A stretch of DNA of 64,000 bases from NCBI RefSeq assembly GCF_020640915.1, contig NZ_JADWDC010000002.1:67832-131831 (forward strand), given 5' to 3'. How positions within the stretch are numbered: the stretch's first letter is position 1; every line of letters begins with the position of its first letter. The DNA is from Waterburya agarophytonicola KI4 (lineage in GTDB: Bacteria; Cyanobacteriota; Cyanobacteriia; Cyanobacteriales; Xenococcaceae). A program made the position numbers and the translations under genes. A model generated the notes under the pieces. The model saw only the letters and a program-made list of their open reading frames with translations. It made no database searches and was not told the DNA's origin. This document shows positions 16,897 through 25,251 of this stretch, piece by piece.

Positions 16897-18606
16897 AGAA
16901 CAGATAAATTAAACCGTAACTACAATTTAGAATCAAGAAACTTGCTAACTAGGTTGGATTTATTCCTACTATTAAGCTGGCTAGTTGTAGGTATGATGCT
17001 TCGGTTTGCCAATTTAGCAGATAAACCCGCTTCATCTATAGAAATAGCTACCCTGGGTTTTAGTCTTGGTCATGGTTTTTCGCAAATTCCTCTCAACCAA
17101 TTAATTGCAGCATCGACATTACTATCTCCCCTCCAAGTAGATTTTACAATTAATGCTGCTGATGTTATCGATCGCTTGTTGGCAGAAAGCACCCATCCAC
17201 CTCTCTATTTTTGCCTGACTCATTGGTGGATCAAACTATTTTCAGATAATGGCGAATTAGTATCTTTACAAGTTGGACGCTCTTTGAGTGCTATTTTGGG
17301 TGGGTTAGCAATTCCTGCTATTTTTGGCTTGAGTTGGCTGGCTTTTCGCGATCGCCTAACTGCCCATCTAACCGCTATACTCATGGCAGTTTCTCCCTAT
17401 GGTATATATTTAGCTCAAGAAGCTCGTCACTATACTTTATCTATTCTCTGGATAATTGCATCGATTAGTTGTGCGATCGTCGCGATCGAGCATATTCACA
17501 ACCGCCGTAAATTATCGTGGTGGATTTGTTCGATCTGGATCTTAATCAATGGCTTGGGTATGGCTACTCACTATTTCTTTTCTTTAGCTTTAGCCCTAGA
17601 AGGATTTGTGATAGTAGGCTTCTGGTTTTGGCAACGCAGTCAAAAAGAAAATCAACTTAGAAATCAATCTAGTTTTAATTATTGGTTGCCGATTATTATT
17701 GCAGGTTTGGGTACTTTAGCTGGCTGTCTTGTTTGGCTGCCCGTAGTCAGTGGTATTTCTGGTAATGAATTAACCGATTGGATCGCAACGAGTTACGATT
17801 TAGACGAAATTTGGCAACCCATACCTCGTATGTTGGCTTGGTTAATTACAATGGTTGTTTTATTACCCATTGAGGGGACAACTTTAGGAATCAAAATAGC
17901 CTCGGCTTTAATAGTTTTAATCTGTTTAATTTTGACTGTTCCCAAACTAATTAAAAACGGAAAACTATTATTAGATAATCCTAAGAATTTAGCCATGAAA
18001 TTATTTATGGGCTATTATTTGGGAGCAGTAATTTTATATCTATTGCTTATCTATGGATATGGCAAAGATGTTTCTCTGGCAGCCCGCTATCATTTTGCTT
18101 ATTTTCCTATATTTCTGGTTATCTTAGCAGCAATTCTCGCTCGACTTTGGGAGCAAGTAGAAAATCAAAAAATAGTTATAATTATATTAGTCATGGGGTT
18201 GTTAGGTTCTTTAACAGTAGTCAACAATTTGGGCTTTCAAAAATCTCGCAGCTCGAATAGTCTTGCAGAGCATATTCAAACAGTTACAACTATTCCTAGT
18301 ATAGTAGCCACAACCTATGAAACCCATTCCCAATTAAGAGAATTAATTGCATTAGCTTTAGCTTGGGAAACAAATCCTCAATCCGATCGCTCGATAACAC
18401 CTCAATTTCTATTAGTAAAACGCGATCGAGATCATAATCCTAATTTAGATAAAATATTATCATCTCAACCCAAACCCCTAGACTTATGGGCAATAAATCT
18501 CAGAACCGACAAAGACTATTTAAGTCAAATTAATTGTATAGACGATCGCAATTTGAGATTAGATAATAGTGGTTATCAAAATCGTCTCTATCATTGTACT
18601 AATTGA
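16894..18606 (+). CDS. glycosyltransferase family 39-like (ArnT/PMT type) membrane protein
   Basis: About 570 residues with roughly ten transmembrane helices. The first periplasmic loop has the acidic motif (D-K-P-A-S-S-I-E-I-A, about 44-53), and H-P-P-L-Y-F-C-L-T-H-W-W plus Y-L-A-Q-E-A-R-H-Y follow. These are the landmarks of the GT-C enzymes (GT39/GT83) that transfer sugars from polyprenyl-phosphate donors to lipid or protein acceptors on the outer face. The acceptor is unknown. No ATG lies near the start; a TTG behind GAGG is chosen. The neighbour on the other strand is an alkaline-phosphatase-like gene. Confidence 0.8.
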   Translation: MRTDKLNRNYNLESRNLLTRLDLFLLLSWLVVGMMLRFANLADKPASSIEIATLGFSLGHGFSQIPLNQLIAASTLLSPLQVDFTINAADVIDRLLAESTHPPLYFCLTHWWIKLFSDNGELVSLQVGRSLSAILGGLAIPAIFGLSWLAFRDRLTAHLTAILMAVSPYGIYLAQEARHYTLSILWIIASISCAIVAIEHIHNRRKLSWWICSIWILINGLGMATHYFFSLALALEGFVIVGFWFWQRSQKENQLRNQSSFNYWLPIIIAGLGTLAGCLVWLPVVSGISGNELTDWIATSYDLDEIWQPIPRMLAWLITMVVLLPIEGTTLGIKIASALIVLICLILTVPKLIKNGKLLLDNPKNLAMKLFMGYYLGAVILYLLLIYGYGKDVSLAARYHFAYFPIFLVILAAILARLWEQVENQKIVIIILVMGLLGSLTVVNNLGFQKSRSSNSLAEHIQTVTTIPSIVATTYETHSQLRELIALALAWETNPQSDRSITPQFLLVKRDRDHNPNLDKILSSQPKPLDLWAINLRTDKDYLSQINCIDDRNLRLDNSGYQNRLYHCTN

Positions 18607-18622
18607 CCTTTTAACAATAAAA

Positions 18623-18654
18623 AGTTGCTAGATAATCCTACAAAACTAGCAACT
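18623..18654 (-). terminator. Rho-independent terminator of pheS
   Basis: Nine-bp perfect stem (18623-18631 and 18646-18654) with a 14-base loop. Read on the minus strand it is followed by TTTTTATTG, as expected for the end of the pheS transcript. Confidence 0.7.
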
Positions 18655-18702
18655 CATATATAGTTGTATAAAAAAGTGAAAACCAAACAAAATTAAACAA
18701 AA

Positions 18703-19695
18703 TTAAAATTGATTCAAGAAACGCAGGTCGCTATTATACAAACGACGAATATCATCAATTTGGTGTAACACCATCGCAAATCTTTCTACGCCAAAACCCG
18801 CAGCAAATCCTGTATATATCTCAGGGTCATAACCAACAGCCTTGAGAACATTCGGGTCGACCATGCCACAACCCATTACTTCAAGCCATTTACCCTTCCA
18901 CTGCACGTCAACTTCTGCGGATGGTTCGGTGAAGGGAAAATAACTAGTACGGAACTGAACGGGCAGTTCGTCGCCAAACATCCGTTGTAAAAATTCCTTA
19001 ATTGTTCCTTTGAGATCGGTGAATTTTAGTCCTTGATCGATCGCCAATATTTCTACTTGATTAAAAACTGCCGAGTGGGTAGCATCTACAGTATCTCGAC
19101 GATAAACCCGACCAGGAGCAATAATTCTAATGGGAGGTTCGTTGTTCTCCATATAGCGAATCTGTACCGAAGAAGTATGGGTACGCAGCAAGTTCCCTCC
19201 TGGTAAATAGAAGGTATCCTGCATATCTCTAGCGGGATGATCTTTGGGCGTATTTAAAGCTTCAAAATTATAATAGTCGGTTTCAATTTGCGGCCCCGTA
19301 GCAACGGTATAACCCAAACCAACAAAGATATCCAAGACCCGATCTACCACGCCATTTAACGGATGAACTCGACCCAAAGGACGATTTACCCCTGGCATGG
19401 TCACATCGAGGGTTTCGGCTTCAATCTGCGCTGCAATTTTGGCTTGTTGTAAAGCTTGCTTGCGCTGTTCTAGGTTTTGCTGAACTTCTTCTTTAACAAC
19501 GTTAGCCTGAGAACCTACCGCGGGTCTTTCCTGGGCAGCTAGTTTGCCCATTCCTCTGAGGATTTGGGATAGTTCGCCTTTTTTACCCAGATACTTAACT
19601 CGAAGCTTGTCTAATTCATCTAGATTATCTGTAGAAGCGATCGCATTTACCGCGACCTGATTTAATTCTTTTAGTTGTTCTTGAATAGAAGTCAT
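18703..19695 (-). CDS. pheS: phenylalanine--tRNA ligase alpha subunit
   Basis: Full-length 330-residue PheS. It has an N-terminal coiled-coil arm (about 1-90), then the class II catalytic core: motif 1 region [17 protein letters not shown], motif 2 [12 protein letters not shown], and motif 3 [11 protein letters not shown]. It charges tRNA-Phe together with PheT, whose gene is not here; separated pheS and pheT are usual in cyanobacteria. It has its own terminator. Confidence 0.97.
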   Translation of the reverse strand: MTSIQEQLKELNQVAVNAIASTDNLDELDKLRVKYLGKKGELSQILRGMGKLAAQERPAVGSQANVVKEEVQQNLEQRKQALQQAKIAAQIEAETLDVTMPGVNRPLGRVHPLNGVVDRVLDIFVGLGYTVATGPQIETDYYNFEALNTPKDHPARDMQDTFYLPGGNLLRTHTSSVQIRYMENNEPPIRIIAPGRVYRRDTVDATHSAVFNQVEILAIDQGLKFTDLKGTIKEFLQRMFGDELPVQFRTSYFPFTEPSAEVDVQWKGKWLEVMGCGMVDPNVLKAVGYDPEIYTGFAAGFGVERFAMVLHQIDDIRRLYNSDLRFLNQF

Positions 19696-19792
19696 TTTAT
19701 TTATCGTTTTACATTTGCCAACAGCGCAATTTTGAGGGCGATGTCCGACCTTATAGTTAGCCTCAACAATAATATAACGAAACCCTTTATTA

Positions 19793-19808
19793 ATGAGTAA
19801 TTACTCAT
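19793..19808. promoter_or_regulatory. 16-bp perfect palindrome upstream of pheS
   Basis: ATGAGTAATTACTCAT, perfect and loopless, about 100 bases upstream of the pheS start and 126 upstream of the divergent small gene. It has the size of a dimeric-regulator operator. A HIP1 site follows at about 19813. No regulator can be named. Confidence 0.35.
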
Positions 19809-19933
19809 GAGCGCGATCGCTGTAACTGTAGTTTGGACTGGCGGGCGATCAAAGGTTGCCTGTTGTCGATCGCTCATCAAATTTGGCAAATGTGATACTT
19901 TAATTATTTATTTATAAAGTGACAAATTTAGCT

Positions 19934-20092
19934 ATGCCATCGCAACCACGATTTCAATCGGCAAAATCTGAAGAGAAGGACAATAACACCACTAGTCAAG
20001 AAGAAGAAAAAGTTTTATGTCCTCACTGCTTGCGTACTGCTACCAATGGTCTTAAATGCAAAGGAATTTGTGTTGCTGATAGTGATTATTAG
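19934..20092 (+). CDS. small protein with C-P-H-C / C-K-G-I-C knuckle, 52 residues
   Basis: Read by hand. ATG at 19934, TAG at 20090-20092. The N-terminal half is charged and disordered (Q-S-A-K-S-E-E-K-D-N-N-T). The C-terminal half holds C-P-H-C-L-R-T-A and C-K-G-I-C, four Cys spaced like a small zinc ribbon, and ends A-D-S-D-Y. A long inverted repeat follows directly. The Cys pattern and codon use make a real gene likely. Function unknown; single-knuckle peptides often bind protein or RNA. Confidence 0.65.
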   Translation: MPSQPRFQSAKSEEKDNNTTSQEEEKVLCPHCLRTATNGLKCKGICVADSDY

Positions 20093-20099
20093 CCATTCA

Positions 20100-20158
20100 T
20101 CAAACAATACAAATAAATAGATCATTCTCTATAGAATCTATTTATTTGTATTGTTTGA
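20100..20158. terminator. 23-bp perfect inverted repeat, bidirectional terminator or cruciform
   Basis: Left arm 20100-20122, right arm 20136-20158, 13-base loop, no mismatches, AT-rich. It separates the zinc-knuckle gene from the convergent LysR gene, and the right arm runs over the last codons and stop of the LysR gene. It lacks a classic GC stem with T-run. Confidence 0.7.
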
Positions 20159-21020
20159 GAAAATCAATAAATGCCCAAACGGCGTGGGATAAGTCTGCAT
20201 CTTTAGGCGTTGCAGCTACAACAATGCGCTGTAGGGGTTTGGGTAGTTCGCAGACGGTGACTCCTTCGGGAATATGAAATACGGAGAGTTGAGGCAAAAT
20301 TGCAGCACCTACCCCTGTCGCTACTAAGTTGATAATGGTGTCGCTTTCTCGGACTTGTTCGGCTGGTTGAAACTTATAACCTTCTCCCGCAAAGTGATTT
20401 TGAATTTGCCTGAAGCAAGTATTGCGATCGGGATAAGATACGATTGGTAGAGATAATAAGCGCGTCCAAGCGATCGCAGAATTGGGTGGTTGGGAGAAGG
20501 TAATATTAGGTGGCAAAAGTACAATATATTTATCTCGCAACACTTCTATGGTATCGAGGTCTTTAGTGGTGGGTAAGATGGTGAAACCAATGTCGGCTTT
20601 ACCTTCATAAATCATCTGTTCTACTTGAGGACAATCTTTTTCTTCGGCAATTTCGATCGCAATTTGGGGATATTGAGTTTTAAAATTTGCTCTAATTTGG
20701 GGTAATAATTGAGCTGCTGCACCCCGAAAAGTTGAGATTTTGATTTTCCCTACACCCAAGCTTTTGAAACGGTTTGCCTCTTGGTGGATGTCTTCAATAG
20801 ATTGTAACAGGCGATCGCAATGAGCCAAGATACTTTCCCCTGCTGGGGTAAGATTAACGCCCTTTTTGCTTCTAAATAATAGTTGTACTCCCAAGTCATT
20901 TTCTAATGTTGCGATCGCATGACTCACCGTAGGCTGAGTTAAGTTTAATTCAATTGCTGCTTGGCTAAATTTACCATATCTGGCAACCGTTACAAACGAC
21001 CTAATTTGAGAGAGTTTCAT
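20142..21020 (-). CDS. LysR-type transcriptional regulator
   Basis: The 292-residue LTTR has an N-terminal winged helix-turn-helix (about 1-60: F-S-Q-A-A-I-E-L-N-L-T-Q-P-T-V-S-H-A-I-A-T-L-E), a linker helix, and a C-terminal periplasmic-binding-like effector domain (about 90-290, starting K-I-K-I-S-T-F-R-G). ATG at 21020 is preferred over an adjacent TTG. It is not obviously CbbR or NdhR/CcmR. It lies 75 bases downstream of a cysteine desulfurase gene on the same strand, so it may be co-transcribed; targets unknown. Its last codons lie within the inverted repeat. Confidence 0.9.
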   Translation of the reverse strand: MKLSQIRSFVTVARYGKFSQAAIELNLTQPTVSHAIATLENDLGVQLLFRSKKGVNLTPAGESILAHCDRLLQSIEDIHQEANRFKSLGVGKIKISTFRGAAAQLLPQIRANFKTQYPQIAIEIAEEKDCPQVEQMIYEGKADIGFTILPTTKDLDTIEVLRDKYIVLLPPNITFSQPPNSAIAWTRLLSLPIVSYPDRNTCFRQIQNHFAGEGYKFQPAEQVRESDTIINLVATGVGAAILPQLSVFHIPEGVTVCELPKPLQRIVVAATPKDADLSHAVWAFIDFLKQYK

Positions 21021-21095
21021 CAAAAGAAATTTTCACCAATTGTTCTTATCTCTAATATTACCGATGCTTTATGTGTTGGTGTATAAATGCACTCT

Positions 21096-22259
21096 TTATG
21101 ATTGATTGGCTTGACGCAGAGATTTAATAGCTGCGATCGCCTGTTTTCCCACTATGGCAATTTCTTCTGGGGTATTAAATCTACCAATACCAAAACGTAG
21201 AGAAGCGCGAGCGAGTTTTTCTTCCCTACCTAAAGCAGTAAGAACGTGAGATGGGGCGGTGGAAGTGGCAGCACAGGCAGATCCCGAAGAAACAGCTACC
21301 ACTGATTGCAATGCTAATAATAATGCCGAGCCATCTACCCCTTCAATGCTAATATTGAGATTACCTTGGAGACTTGTTGTTAAATTGCCGTTTAGGTAAA
21401 CTCCATCTAAAGATTCAAACATCGACCAAAGCTGTTGTTTTAGCTGTAATAAACGCTTTGATTCCCATTGCATTTCCGCTACCCCAATGGTTATAGCTTT
21501 GGCAAAACCAACTATCTGGGGTGTATATAATGTACCCGATCGCCTGCCTCTTTCCTGTCCCCCTCCCTGGAGTTGGGGAGCTATTTTTACTCTAGGATCG
21601 CGACGACGGACGTATAATGCACCAACACCTTTCGGCCCATATATTTTGTGAGCAGTTAGAGACATCAAGTCGATCTTCATCCCCGCTACATCTAGAGGAA
21701 TTTTAGCGATCGCTTGGGCTGCATCGGTATGAAATAAAATTCCTTGGCTATGACAGATCTCTCCTATGGCTGCTAGTGGTTGCAACACTCCAATTTCGTT
21801 ATTAGCAGCCATTACGGAGACGAGAATAGTATCTTCGCGAATAGCTGCGGTCAGTTTTTGCAAATCTAACAAGCCATCGGGTAATACGGGAAGATAGGTA
21901 ACTTCAAACCCCAGGGTTTCGAGATATTGACAAGGATTTAATACTGCTCGATGTTCTGTTGCAACGGTGATTATATGTTTTCCGCGATCAAAATAGGCTT
22001 CGGCGACTCCTTTGATAGCTAAGTTATTGGCTTCGGTTGCGCCACTAGTAAATACAATTTCTTCGGGGGTAGCATTGATGATGTTGGCGATCGTTTCTCT
22101 GGCGTTTTTAACCGCTGCACTGGCTTCCCATCCATAAAGATGGGTATTGGTGGAAGGGTTGCCAAAATGTTCGGTGAAATAGGGCAACATGGCGTTGAGT
22201 ACTCTTTCATCTACTGGCGTAGTAGCATGAGCATCAAGATAGATCGGACGTTGTGACAT
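21096..22259 (-). CDS. cysteine desulfurase (IscS/NifS family)
   Basis: The 387-residue class V aminotransferase has the PLP lysine K205 in S-L-T-A-H-K-I-Y-G-P-K-G, and the catalytic persulfide Cys329 in S-S-G-S-A-C-A-A-T-S on the long mobile loop typical of group I (IscS/NifS) rather than SufS. It removes sulfur from cysteine for Fe-S cluster, thiamine or tRNA thiolation. Its ATG overlaps the stop of the upstream VanZ-LamG gene by one base (TAATG), implying translational coupling with a surface-protein gene, which is an odd pairing. No iscU or nif genes are near. Confidence 0.93.
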   Translation of the reverse strand: MSQRPIYLDAHATTPVDERVLNAMLPYFTEHFGNPSTNTHLYGWEASAAVKNARETIANIINATPEEIVFTSGATEANNLAIKGVAEAYFDRGKHIITVATEHRAVLNPCQYLETLGFEVTYLPVLPDGLLDLQKLTAAIREDTILVSVMAANNEIGVLQPLAAIGEICHSQGILFHTDAAQAIAKIPLDVAGMKIDLMSLTAHKIYGPKGVGALYVRRRDPRVKIAPQLQGGGQERGRRSGTLYTPQIVGFAKAITIGVAEMQWESKRLLQLKQQLWSMFESLDGVYLNGNLTTSLQGNLNISIEGVDGSALLLALQSVVAVSSGSACAATSTAPSHVLTALGREEKLARASLRFGIGRFNTPEEIAIVGKQAIAAIKSLRQANQS

Positions 22260-23683
22260 TATTTATTCTGCGAAACTTTTTGCGTGGAACATAATATAAA
22301 AATACCGCTTAGTAGAACCAGGGGAGATAAAACCAAGCTATAGAAAGTTATCTGAGATTGTAATGGATTGTGGTTTTGCAGGTTGACATTCCATTTCGTC
22401 AAGTTCCAGGGTAAAAAAAGCTTCAAGTGAGTTGAAGGTTGAAATGTGAAGGTATATTTATCTTCAGGGCGATCGAGATAAAAAGTTAATTTGTTTTGAG
22501 CATAGGTAATTAATATTTGGTGCAGATCTTTGTTTTTGAAGAAATTAGGAAAATAAAAACCTGGCTGGTTTGCGTTATCTCCTGTAGTGGAAGTACGCAA
22601 ACGGAAGATGAGATTTGAGTTTTCTTGTCCCAACATTAAGTTGCGACTATAGATATTTTCTCCCAAAGAAATAATTCTCGATGGTCCTACTTGTTTGAAT
22701 TTATTAGTAGCAAGAATTACACTGAGGCTAAACTCTTGGGAAGCTTTAATTTTTTGATTTAATTGGGTAAAGGGGGAGTCGGAAATCAAACTATTCTTTT
22801 GCTCGAATAAAACTGATTTCTGGTTATGAATTAAATCGTCAATGGGGGAAAGTTCGGTATCTATAGAGGGTAAAGAGTTTATTTTTTTAGCAGGTAGTTC
22901 CTGATGCCAATGTAAGTTTGGTATCTGTTGATTGTTATCGCCATAAGATGATCGATAATCTAGCAATAGTAAAGAAACAATTGAATTTGGTAGGGTAGAA
23001 AAAAAGCTATGGGTGCGATGGAATGCTTGATCTATTTCTTGTGTATTGAGAGAGCGATCGCAAATATATAGACTAGTAATATATCCCTGCCAAAATATTT
23101 GCTCTGTTACTTCACTGGCAAGGGATAAATAGGCATCATTATTCCAATTATTCAAATTGATACTATTAACAAATAAAGTAAAAGCACATATTATTGTGCC
23201 ACAGTATCCCAAGATAATAGTAGCTAAAAACTTTAAATTGATTTGCTGATATTGACGGGTAATAGTTCCATTAATTAAGTTACTAAAGTCTTTGCGCCAA
23301 CAATATAAACTACTACCAGATAAACCTCCAAGACTATTACAAGCAATATCCGACAAGCTAGAAGTACGACTAGGCAATAAAATTTGAATTAGTTCTATGT
23401 TGGTAGATAACATTGCACTTAATAAAAAGGCAAAAAGGATTATTTCTCCACGGTCGTATTTTTTGTAATTAAGAATACCTCCCCAAGCAATGCCAAAGGA
23501 AATAAATAATAAAATATTACGGATATAATCTTTAACATTGGTGAAAACATGAAACTTCTCGACAACATCGATCCAATATAATTTCTCGGGAATTATAAAA
23601 TTGAAAGGGTAGATCGTGACTGTAGCGATCGCAACCAAGCTACCTATTAGTAATATATAATATCGAGTCTTAGGACTAATCAT
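22259..23683 (-). CDS. VanZ-like membrane protein with C-terminal LamG-type domain (copy 1)
   Basis: About 474 residues. The N-terminal VanZ-like domain (to about 130) has helices and the conserved D-Y-I-R-N-I-L-L-F, E-L-I-Q-I-L-L-P-S-R-T-S and S-D-I-A-C-N-S-L-G-G motifs. A fifth helix lies near 155. The beta-rich LamG/concanavalin-like region (about 190-440) includes R-I-I-S-L-G-E-N-I-Y-S-R-N-L-M-L-G-Q and H-Q-I-L-I-T-Y, and one C-terminal helix follows. VanZ proteins relate to teicoplanin resistance, but most are uncharacterised. A LamG domain outside the cell would bind glycan. The gene next upstream is a paralog. ATG at 23683 is preferred to TTG at 23698. Confidence 0.78.
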   Translation of the reverse strand: MISPKTRYYILLIGSLVAIATVTIYPFNFIIPEKLYWIDVVEKFHVFTNVKDYIRNILLFISFGIAWGGILNYKKYDRGEIILFAFLLSAMLSTNIELIQILLPSRTSSLSDIACNSLGGLSGSSLYCWRKDFSNLINGTITRQYQQINLKFLATIILGYCGTIICAFTLFVNSINLNNWNNDAYLSLASEVTEQIFWQGYITSLYICDRSLNTQEIDQAFHRTHSFFSTLPNSIVSLLLLDYRSSYGDNNQQIPNLHWHQELPAKKINSLPSIDTELSPIDDLIHNQKSVLFEQKNSLISDSPFTQLNQKIKASQEFSLSVILATNKFKQVGPSRIISLGENIYSRNLMLGQENSNLIFRLRTSTTGDNANQPGFYFPNFFKNKDLHQILITYAQNKLTFYLDRPEDKYTFTFQPSTHLKLFLPWNLTKWNVNLQNHNPLQSQITFYSLVLSPLVLLSGIFILCSTQKVSQNK

Positions 23684-23727
23684 TAATAGATCTGTCAAGT
23701 ATTTAATTGGTTTACTGGGTTTGACTT

Positions 23728-23755
23728 GGGAACTGGGAGACTGGGAGAGGGAGAG
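23728..23755. repeat. degenerate heptamer repeat, G-rich
   Basis: Four period-7 units (GGGAACT, GGGAGAC, TGGGAGA, GGGAGAG) in the gap between the two co-directional VanZ-LamG genes. The register drifts, so this is weaker than the CTTATTA array. Confidence 0.4.
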
Positions 23756-23769
23756 AGTTTAATAATTTG

Positions 23770-25191
23770 TTAGGGACTCGATTTATATCTGAAAAGCAAA
23801 ATAACAATTAAAAAGAGTAACGGCATAGTAATTATAAGGTAGAAGACAAATCGATATTTAAAATCGGAAAAATCACTAAGATCGATTAACCAGCCGTGAT
23901 GATTCCAGGGAATAAAAATAGGAAAGCTGGTATAGGGATTAAAAGAGAAAGAGTATTTGTTTTCTATTTTATCAATATAAAAAGTTAATTTGGATTTTTT
24001 AAAAGTAAATAATACATTATGGAAAACGCAATCGTCTAAAATATTAGCAATTAAAAATTCTGGATTAACAGCATTGCGTCCTGTAATGGGAGTTCGGAGG
24101 CGAAAATATAAATCTGTTTTTTTCTGTCCTAAAACTAGATTTTGAGTATATGCATTTTGAGACAGAGAAAAGATTCTAGCTGGACCACCTTGTTCTAAAT
24201 TATTAGAGGCAAAGGTTATGCCGATAGTAAATTCATCTTTTTCTTTCAAATGCTTGTTTAAAAAAGTAGCAGGAACTTGAGTTTTCAACCATTGCCGAGC
24301 ATTAATCGTTATAGAATTGTCAGTAGATTTCTGACTACTTAAGCAAACATTTTTGACTAGATTATTTGATGGCTTGTCAGTCGATGGAGAAGGCGGTTTT
24401 TTGTGCCATACTAAGCTGGGTAATAGCCGATTGCTATCTCGATATACTTGGCGATCGCGATCTAAAATTAGACTAGTTAATACACGATCGTCTTGACTAA
24501 AAAAATTATTAAATTCTGCTAATGCTGTTTTTGCGACCGCATAATTTACACCGCGATCGCTAATATAGATACTTTTAATATAGCCGTCCCAAGGGCGATT
24601 GCCATTAACTTCATTACCAATTGATAAATAGTAATTTTCATCCCAATTATTTAGATTAGCACTCAAGATTAAGATTAGAATACCCAAAGTGACTATAGAA
24701 CAATAAATGCCGATTGCCCAGAAAATAGATCTATAACTAAGTCGATCTATTCTGCCAACAACAATAGTACCAATAAACTTAATGATCTTAAAATGAAAAT
24801 AATAGATCAGTCCCCCTAACATCCCTCCAATACTGTTATAAATAATGTCAGTTAAATTAGAAACGCGAGTGGGCAAAAGAAACTGAGTTAATTCGACTGT
24901 TGTAGATAAGATAAAACCAGATAATAAGCTGAAAAATAATATTGTTCTAGCTATTTTATACTTAGATGGAATAATAATTGAAATGCTAAATCCCCAAGGG
25001 ACAAACAAAAGAATATTTTGCCAATAGTCTTTAAGATTGCTTCCAAAGCGAAAGCCTTCTCGAATAAACTGCCAAGATAATCCCTCTGGAACGACAAAAT
25101 CAAAAGGTGATATTGTCGCCGCACAAATTAAAGATAAGCTGGTAACTAAACCAAAATAGCCCCAAAATCGATTTTTGATCGGCAAATTCAT
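23770..25191 (-). CDS. VanZ-like membrane protein with C-terminal LamG-type domain (copy 2)
   Basis: Paralog of the next gene downstream with the same order: VanZ domain with D-Y-W-Q-N-I-L-L-F-V-P-W-G, E-L-T-Q-F-L-L-P-T-R-V-S and Y-N-S-I-G-G-M-L-G-G; a central helix; a LamG-like region with R-I-F-S-L-S-Q-N-A-Y-T-Q-N-L-V-L-G-Q; and a C-terminal helix. The pair aligns along its whole length, so this is a tandem duplication with much divergence. ATG at 25191 is preferred; a TTG at 25230 is in frame. It follows the PilB-N-like gene by 60 bases. A membrane protein displaying a glycan-binding lectin-like domain is the best structural guess. Confidence 0.78.
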   Translation of the reverse strand: MNLPIKNRFWGYFGLVTSLSLICAATISPFDFVVPEGLSWQFIREGFRFGSNLKDYWQNILLFVPWGFSISIIIPSKYKIARTILFFSLLSGFILSTTVELTQFLLPTRVSNLTDIIYNSIGGMLGGLIYYFHFKIIKFIGTIVVGRIDRLSYRSIFWAIGIYCSIVTLGILILILSANLNNWDENYYLSIGNEVNGNRPWDGYIKSIYISDRGVNYAVAKTALAEFNNFFSQDDRVLTSLILDRDRQVYRDSNRLLPSLVWHKKPPSPSTDKPSNNLVKNVCLSSQKSTDNSITINARQWLKTQVPATFLNKHLKEKDEFTIGITFASNNLEQGGPARIFSLSQNAYTQNLVLGQKKTDLYFRLRTPITGRNAVNPEFLIANILDDCVFHNVLFTFKKSKLTFYIDKIENKYSFSFNPYTSFPIFIPWNHHGWLIDLSDFSDFKYRFVFYLIITMPLLFLIVILLFRYKSSP

Positions 25192-25251
25192 ATACGTTTG
25201 ATGAGAATCAACTCCATATTTAAAACTCAAAGGGGTTGTTAAAAAATCTAA

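Noticed and set aside
19701-19889. 62-codon open frame on the minus strand upstream of pheS
   Set aside because: It spans the palindrome and promoter region, has no ribosome binding site, no family look and ends six bases before the pheS start; more likely leader sequence than a gene.
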